Source: Porites lobata
Taxonomy: Eukaryota > Cnidaria > Anthozoa > Scleractinia > Poritidae
Direction: 5' to 3'
DNA: 64,000 nt
Assembly (NCBI GenBank): GCA_942486035.1
Contig: CALNXK010000037.1
Coordinates: 1,094,001 to 1,158,000, forward strand
In this document: positions 60,401 to 64,000 of the stretch, in pieces
Layout of the letters: each line of letters starts with the position of its first letter
How positions within the stretch are numbered: the stretch's first letter is position 1
The notes under the pieces: model-generated
What the model was told of the DNA's origin: nothing
Seen by the model: only the letters and a program-made list of their open reading frames with translations
The model's database searches: none
Made by a program: the position numbers and the translations under genes

Positions 60401-63400
60401 CACATGTATTGTTGTGAGTTTTGATTGGTTGGATGGAATGTCCGCGTCTGTTGTGCTTACGGCATGAGCTGCATTCTGAAAATAGTAGGCAAAAAAGGCG
60501 ATTGCTTGAGTTCTCTGAAGAGTCTGTAAACATAAAATGCGGCATTGAAACGATGCAGTTTCCTTGCGCACTGTTTGCGTGGCTGAGAAATTTGAAAATA
60601 TTTTTTGACTTAAACTAATTTTTATTTTATATAAAGTAGTCTCAATTTTATAAGGTAAATCTAAATTATTCAAACTTTAAAAACAGATCGAGACAGAATT
60701 TTGCTGTAAGCATCTAAAACCGTTACTTTAAAATTTAAAGTGTATCTAAACCGAATTCGTTCGTGATTGAATAAATTTTGTAAACATTTCTTTTTGTTGT
60801 TTTTCTTTTTCCCGCGTGTAAAACAGTGGCTTAAAATTTTCCATCTGCTATAAAACTACTCATTTGGCGCCCTTTGAAAACATTTACGAGAGAAAACACT
60901 CAAGGTAAAATAAAATTTAGTCATGCTTATTAAACTTAATAATTTGCTAAATAGAAGTTAAAAATTTAACCGCTTAAATAACTAGCTTGATGAACAACAA
61001 GTACCTCGACGTCTGAATTTTAAAAAAAATAATAATAAAATTTTAACTGAATTATTTCATTACACAGTTGTAACACCAGCTCTATCAGAGGCCACAGGAA
61101 ATATATAGATATTTTCAGGAAATCACAAAAGTCTAAGTAAGTTAATCCGAAAAACCATGCGCCATTCAACATCGTGGACATCACAAACCTGCTCTGAATA
61201 ACAACCAGCGCCCTTTACTTCAAAACGCTTTTTACCCATAATTTCTCAACATTTACTAACATTTCTTCCCTTCCTTAGAACATCTAGTCACTTCGCTTTG
61301 TCGAGGTTAACATTTCAATATAATCAGCTAACACCAATATGTCTTCCTTTTCTGCTCTCTCTCGCTTGACCCAGTGCTCCACGGGTCCAAGAAGTCGTGG
61401 AACATTACGAGGTCCTGCAACTAAAGCATCACCCGTCTTGCCCAAATATCCCTCAACAAATCAGCAACGGAGATGCTTCGTTGCCGGAGGATGACCTGGA
61501 CAAACCGGTCGATCCGGTTACTCCTCGTCGTAAAAACAGCCCTGGGACGCTTCAAAGATATCCGTCTTCGGATTATCTTCCGTCTAGAGTTGAAAATTTC
61601 CTCAGGTAACCCAGTAATTTAAACTTAAAGGTTTTCTAAAATTGTTTTATCTTATAAAGTTTTTTTATTCAGTCGCAATTCAAAGTTTTCACGTTTGCTT
61701 AACCAAAGGTAACAGACATTTTTCCTTTTTTATTCAGGAAAACAAATGTCTTTTTTGTATATTATTATTGCAATTCTGTTCTTAAAGTAAAACTGTATAA
61801 AGCGAAAAGTTCTATAATTATCCTTTTACTGTAATATTAAGTTCAGTTCAAACCCGTTAATTTACTGTTTAACGTAACACTCTTTGAAACCTAATGTGCC
61901 CCTGTGAAACAGACGTTTTTTTCTGACATCAAGTCTTAATTAAAGAATTTAAAATAACTCATAAAAAAAGTCCCCCTTTTTGTCAAAAATATTGGTAACC
62001 TTGTTATGTCATAGATGAAGTTAAACTAAACAATAAGTTAACCCTTGTGTTGTAGTTGTGGGTCAGTTTTATAAAAGTATGGGTAAGCTTGTCATTTCTG
62101 GCACAATTAACCCTAATTTGTACATTCGAGACAAGACCCTTCAAATAACAGCTGCGTTTGCTAGACTAATGATATCTGCAGTTGCTGCTACTTTTAAACC
62201 TTACATATTCACCTTACGTGTAGTTACGCCTCCTAATATACTCTCCAGATTGGGACGTTTTAGGCGCAAATGCGTCCAGTTGTTTTAGTGTATCCTTAGT
62301 TACGCTAGAGCCAGTGTGAATGGATCCACTAAAACAACCATACGTCCGCGCGTTTTATATCACAATGAAAAGTGGTTATGTAGTGTGTTAATTCAAGCCA
62401 GTTAAAAGCAGTTCATATACCGCTAGCTATAACTGATATTGGGCTCTCGGGAGGTAGAAATGCGTCTAATGGATGGCGAAACCAAACCAAAACGCGTCTC
62501 TTAAAATTGTTGCATGCTTTATGTGGCGTTGTTTTTGCCACCTGAATGAGAGCCCTGTACGCGCTTTTACTTTTAAATGTCAGTTTTGTGTTGTGGTAAG
62601 TTGTGGTCAATCGACTGACAAGAAATTGAGAGAAGGCGAGAATCCCCAAGCCCATGAGATAACTAAAATTTTCTCTTCTTTTTTTTGACCAAAGGACATG
62701 AACCACTTTTGAAAAAAGTTCTATTCCGTCATTTTTTGTAATTCAAACTCTTGACTCTGGATTTGACTGAACAACATTTGGAAACATAATAGCACATGAA
62801 TCCCTTCTTTTCTTCCATGGATTGGGGTACACACAAAATTGCTCGAACCTTACTAAGATAGACACTTCTGCATTCCTCTAGTGGTCGAGACTTGGATGGA
62901 CAATTTCATACAAATGACTGTTTTGTTACCCCTAGCCCCACGTTGGTGTGCCTGTGTACAAGAATTGAGGGAACAGTCTTTTGGCTATAAGAACTGCGAG
63001 ATATTAAGTAATTCGCCCAGTCCCTGTACGGCGTCTTCCCAGGCCTTCTCGGTCAAGGCATTTCGTTGACATATCAACCCGCTCGGACAACGTGACCCAA
63101 TACGCATCGGGCGAGCGCAATAATGATGCCTAGGGACTAGGCAAATAATAAATAATGGCATATTTACTATACACGCTTCTCATGTCATGTCGCATCTCGG
63201 TCACACACAGAGCGCTCATCACCTCCGGTAAAGCCGAAATACATTTCAGTAGCAGTGTTTCCCATTATATCGACTTACATTTATCCAACATTCTGTGTTT
63301 CCGAATGGACCGTTATTTCTTTCTAAACTATGCGATCATACTTGGGAACACTGTGTAATTATTTTTCCCAACTGAAATAATTTCCTTGTCTCACAAAAAA

Positions 63401-63531
63401 TGACTGCTTTGTTATCATAATTGTCTGCTGACATTGTATTCTGTTCCATCAGGGCTTTTCAACTTTCGGTTGCCCAACGTCCGAAGAGACTGTCTCTAAC
63501 AGTAGAGGACTCAAAAGGAGAGGAACAAGAG
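35537..63531 (+). CDS. MAPKBP1/WDR62-like: MAPKBP1/WDR62-type WD40 scaffold (3' end beyond window)
   Basis: Vertebrate relatives are cytoplasmic and centrosomal WD40 scaffolds that bind JNK-pathway kinases and act in mitosis and cilia. The model starts at ATG 35537 and joins 37 exons in one frame (1093 codons so far). WD40 repeats fill residues about 40-731 and a low-complexity tail follows. Strongly MAPKBP1-like words include GCVVVLFNPRKNKQ, TGESGHMPSVRIWD, QHDMIVNIWNWK, CGADKSIIFRTAQQ, ACQDRNVRVYD and GHSEVVTGIKFS. By eye it is nearer MAPKBP1 than WDR62, but a cnidarian gene may predate that split. The last exon in view (63453-63531) ends at a donor, so the gene continues. One exon offers an alternative ending at 60062. 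Confidence 0.95.
35897..38978. other. WD40 gene intron 2
   Basis: This 3.1 kb intron is mostly unremarkable AT-rich DNA. It carries one foldback-family copy at 38684-38947, whose right end lies about 30 bp before the next acceptor. Confidence 0.6.
38684..38947. mobile_element. GATATTTGGC foldback element, third copy
   Basis: It shares GTGATTTGTAGTGATATTTGGC-like arms, the inverse GCCAAATATGCC, and the AATTTCTCATGTAGTAGT tail with 22217-22505. It sits directly upstream of exon 3 of the WD40 gene. Confidence 0.8.
39279..46358. other. WD40 gene introns 4-13
   Basis: Introns between exons 4 and 14 range from about 170 bp to 1.4 kb. Besides the GTCCTTGAAAA element (39827-40255) they hold a GGATA foldback fragment (about 45086-45152) and a (TTTG)n tract before the acceptor at 45336. 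I see nothing further. Confidence 0.55.
39827..40255. repeat. GTCCTTGAAAA-word element
   Basis: The ends are GCAGGGTTCGCACTGTC on the left and TGTATGAACCCTGC on the right, which are inverted. Near both ends GTCCTTGAAAA(G)TCCTT is repeated directly several times. The middle has overlapping short ORFs on both strands with no recognisable product. Confidence 0.7.
46359..53615 (+). CDS. WD40 scaffold, exons 14-26 (second propeller region)
   Basis: Exons: 46359-46461, 46772-46809, 47096-47162, 47801-47915, 48275-48366, 49047-49172, 49825-49898, 50403-50482, 50606-50644, 51694-51769, 52216-52327, 52988-53051, 53576-53615. Blades include FLTCSSDDTVRVWN, LATGDRSGNVRVYD, LLASAGRDRLIHVFD, SSCSDKTVSIAEFDSGECV and ISVGGDGCIFVWN. 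The donors of 47162 and 47915 are the weaker GTTTGT type. Confidence 0.9.
48624..48715. mobile_element. Near-perfect 92-bp palindromic MITE with 9-bp duplication
   Basis: The ends TAGCCTGCGAAAACAG and CTGTTTTCGCAGGCTA (about 48623-48716) fold onto each other along nearly the whole length, through CGTTTCTCCTCGCTC and its complement. Flanking 9-mers GGAAGACGT and GGAAAACGT differ by one base. The ends resemble those of the element at 2241-2445. Confidence 0.85.
51328..51545 (+). mobile_element. tRNA-Ser-like SINE, intact copy
   Basis: The head (51328-51434) folds like a type II tRNA. The acceptor arm AGCGTGG pairs with CCACGCT at its end, the A box region is GTGGCCGAGCAG, and the anticodon arm is CTGGA-CTTGTAA-TCCGG. 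A long variable arm and the B box TGTTCAAATCC follow. The body contains AACTGGTTCGTCTCCTACCAG. The type II shape suggests a tRNA-Ser or Leu ancestor although the anticodon position reads TGT. Confidence 0.85.
53905..59299 (+). CDS. WD40 scaffold, exons 27-35 (start of the disordered tail)
   Basis: Exons: 53905-53975, 54398-54489, 55331-55398, 55807-55896, 56462-56540, 57201-57265, 57926-57958, 58485-58559, 59097-59299. The tail is rich in S, P, E and D. It contains VGQLPSWAQKQLV, which resembles the vertebrate LPLWAKRLL segment of WDR62, and an acidic EDDDLFPADGRAALEELTEDDMENE exon. The 33-nt exon at 57926 has phase 0 on both sides and could be skipped without changing frame. Confidence 0.8.
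56626..56750. mobile_element. GGATA-type foldback, diverged copy
   Basis: It begins GGGCCCAGTCGTTCGAAAGG and ends CAATCGGGACC, with mirrored TATCCACTGGAT-like words. It is older and more degenerate than 5689-5835. Confidence 0.65.
56769..57009. mobile_element. Family A foldback, copy 2
   Basis: GGCCCGGTTGTTCGAAGGCC at the start and GAACAACTCGGCCC at the end are inverted. TTAGCGCTTAACCCGGGG inside matches 31199-31449. Confidence 0.8.
58684..58802. mobile_element. TACCCTGGGTAC MITE with perfect 9-bp duplication
   Basis: The inverted ends are TACCCTGGGTAC and CACCCAGGGTA. The word TGTCCATCC lies immediately on both sides (58675-58683 and 58803-58811). It is homologous to 25485-25616. Confidence 0.9.
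58906..59023. mobile_element. Foldback element, family copy 2
   Basis: The arms GCCCACCTACCCCTCCCC and GGGGAGGGGTAGGTGGGC are complementary. The copy ends about 70 bp before the acceptor of the exon at 59097. Confidence 0.85.
59097..60062 (+). CDS. Alternative terminal exon with predicted tail anchor
   Basis: If the donor at 59299/59300 (GCCAG|GTCAGA) is not used, the frame stays open for a further 254 codons to a stop at 60060-60062. The extension is Ser-rich and disordered-looking. It ends with KRKAFCFIVMLTVALLGYYN and a few more residues, that is, a basic patch and about 21 hydrophobic residues at the very C-terminus. That is the layout of a tail-anchored membrane protein. The isoform would be about 1243 aa. 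The weak donor context and an AATAAA at 60770 make a retained 3'-terminal exon plausible. Whether it is transcribed cannot be told from DNA. Confidence 0.55.
   Translation, partial: GDSEAPSGVTVTRGSDVANYPPRRSSVLTSESGELKFEEAEELKEGEVKEVIIYLPPSQDDFDSEVARSDKHSQYTPHGILDHSRPQCLLSREDRSLSDLDRSACGTGATSFSMGHMPSIPPQQRRSTCHTIGESASILPFGVMSKAPLVQSQSHCCNVSITVSSSSHVKNDSPADLCRVSPNPEHPKLSTFYQTNEVISGLSSKSHFSEVTKPKTKTFVNSPLHSKDNKRCLQLNPFSGNVSNCKLNLVNVESSKNSFSAENDFIEISLKDDTVSPTLLKFNLKEKHAFLTGIINKRKAFCFIVMLTVALLGYYNFVWIQ
60063..61374. other. 3' UTR of the short isoform or intron 35 of the long one
   Basis: It follows the stop of the alternative exon. A candidate AATAAA lies at about 60770. The segment ends in a pyrimidine-rich acceptor at 61374. 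The short ORFs here show no recognisable product. Confidence 0.5.
61375..63531 (+). CDS. WD40 scaffold, exons 36-37 (long-tail isoform)
   Basis: Exon 61375-61605 continues from the 59299 donor in phase 2, giving SAPRVQEVVEHYEVLQLKHH and ending PSRVENFLR. Exon 63453-63531 follows (AFQLSVAQRPKRLSLTVEDS) and ends at GAG|GTATTG. The text is typical of a conserved but disordered scaffold tail. The remaining exons lie outside the window. Confidence 0.75.
61606..63452. other. WD40 gene intron 36
   Basis: Mostly unremarkable. A loose foldback (about 62252-62358) pairs GCGTCCAGTTGTTTTAGTG with CACTAAAACAACCATACG-type sequence. No exon is apparent. Confidence 0.5.
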
Positions 63532-63621
63532 GTATTGACATTGGCATTGACACATTAACATTTATAAGCACTGTGTGTTTTAGCGGGGTGGAGGGGAAGG
63601 GGGGCCTATAGAGACTGGGAG

Positions 63622-63838
63622 AACTTATTTGTGCGAATGCCGATTAGCGCTTACCCGTGGTCAAATTTTAATTCGGGTTTCTTTTTTTTTGTTCAAAAGC
63701 ATTTTCTTATATAAAATATCTATTTTAGAGGGTTTAATCATCAAACTGTACGCAGACAAAATGAATTAAACTGAATTTGCTTTTTAAGCTTTCATATCTG
63801 AATTCAAATCTTAACCTGCTTTCAACAACCTGGCCTTG
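63622..63838. mobile_element. Family A foldback, copy 3
   Basis: It matches 31199-31449 in GCCGATTAGCGCTTACCC, AAAAGCATTTTCT and AAGCTTTCATATCTGAATTC, with eroded ends. Confidence 0.7.
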
Positions 63839-63880
63839 ACGGAAAAAGTGAAGCTCGGAATTTTTAGGCCAAACTCACGA

Positions 63881-63992
63881 TTAGACTACGAGTAGTCTCC
63901 AGGGATAGTAGAGCGAGCGAAAGGCGAGCGCGCGGGAGTACGTTTCGCTCGCTCTACTATCCCTGAGGAAGATGGGGACTACTCGTAGTCTA
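63881..63992. mobile_element. Palindromic MITE with 7-8 bp duplication at window edge
   Basis: The ends TTAGACTACGAGTAGTC and GACTACTCGTAGTCTAA are inverted. The interior pairs AGGGATAGTAGAGCGAGCGA with its complement. CTCACGA lies directly on both sides, and the right copy ends at the window end. Confidence 0.85.
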
Positions 63993-64000
63993 ACTCACGA

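Noticed and set aside
60133..60673. Coding exons after the alternative stop of the scaffold
   Set aside because: Several overlapping ORFs on both strands, with no phase-compatible splice sites to the WD40 gene.
1..64000. CRISPR arrays, bacterial operons or phage genes
   Set aside because: No regularly spaced identical repeats, Shine-Dalgarno-led gene strings or prokaryotic gene families were seen. The DNA is clearly eukaryotic.

Overview
The window is animal nuclear DNA, most likely from a cnidarian and probably a stony coral. Three things point there: spliced genes with GT-AG introns and animal-type signalling proteins, AT-rich non-coding DNA, and very many short foldback (MITE-like) elements and tRNA-derived SINEs of kinds I associate with coral genomes. 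The assignment rests on my recognition of families, not on a search. All genes I can support lie on the + strand.

Region 1 (about 751-12242) is a complete eight-exon gene for a KCNH (Eag-type) voltage-gated potassium channel, about 738 aa. The first coding exon has an in-frame stop just upstream and splices straight to the segment before S1, so this model lacks the N-terminal PAS (eag) domain. Region 2 (about 16241-19385) is a two-exon gene joining a KCTD-type BTB/T1 domain to a TLDc domain. Its second exon contains a one-base frame break, so it is either a recent pseudogene or a sequence error. Region 3 (about 22486-31812) is a direct tandem duplication with a 4.4 kb offset. Each unit carries a single-exon, seven-helix, GPCR-like receptor gene. 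The left copy is broken by two frameshifts and the right copy (28927-29721) is intact. Region 4 (29722-35536) has no host gene and is rich in nested mobile elements. Region 5 (35537 to the window end) is a MAPKBP1/WDR62-type WD40 scaffold gene. I resolved 37 coding exons in one continuous reading frame (1093 codons), and the gene runs out of the window.

The channel, the BTB-TLDc protein, the receptor and the WD40 scaffold show no sign of forming one pathway. They look like independent neighbours separated by transposon-rich spacers.

The most unusual signal is in region 5. The exon at 59097 can either splice at 59299 into the long C-terminal tail or be read through. Read-through keeps an open frame for about 250 more codons and ends in a basic patch, one hydrophobic helix and a stop. 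That predicts a membrane-tail-anchored isoform of a JNK-pathway scaffold. Other notable points are the PAS-less channel, the duplicated receptor with one dead copy, a group of small elements with 9-bp target duplications, and a tRNA-Ser-like SINE interrupted by two different foldback elements. Exon edges come from manual reading of splice sites and frame and may be off by a base or two.
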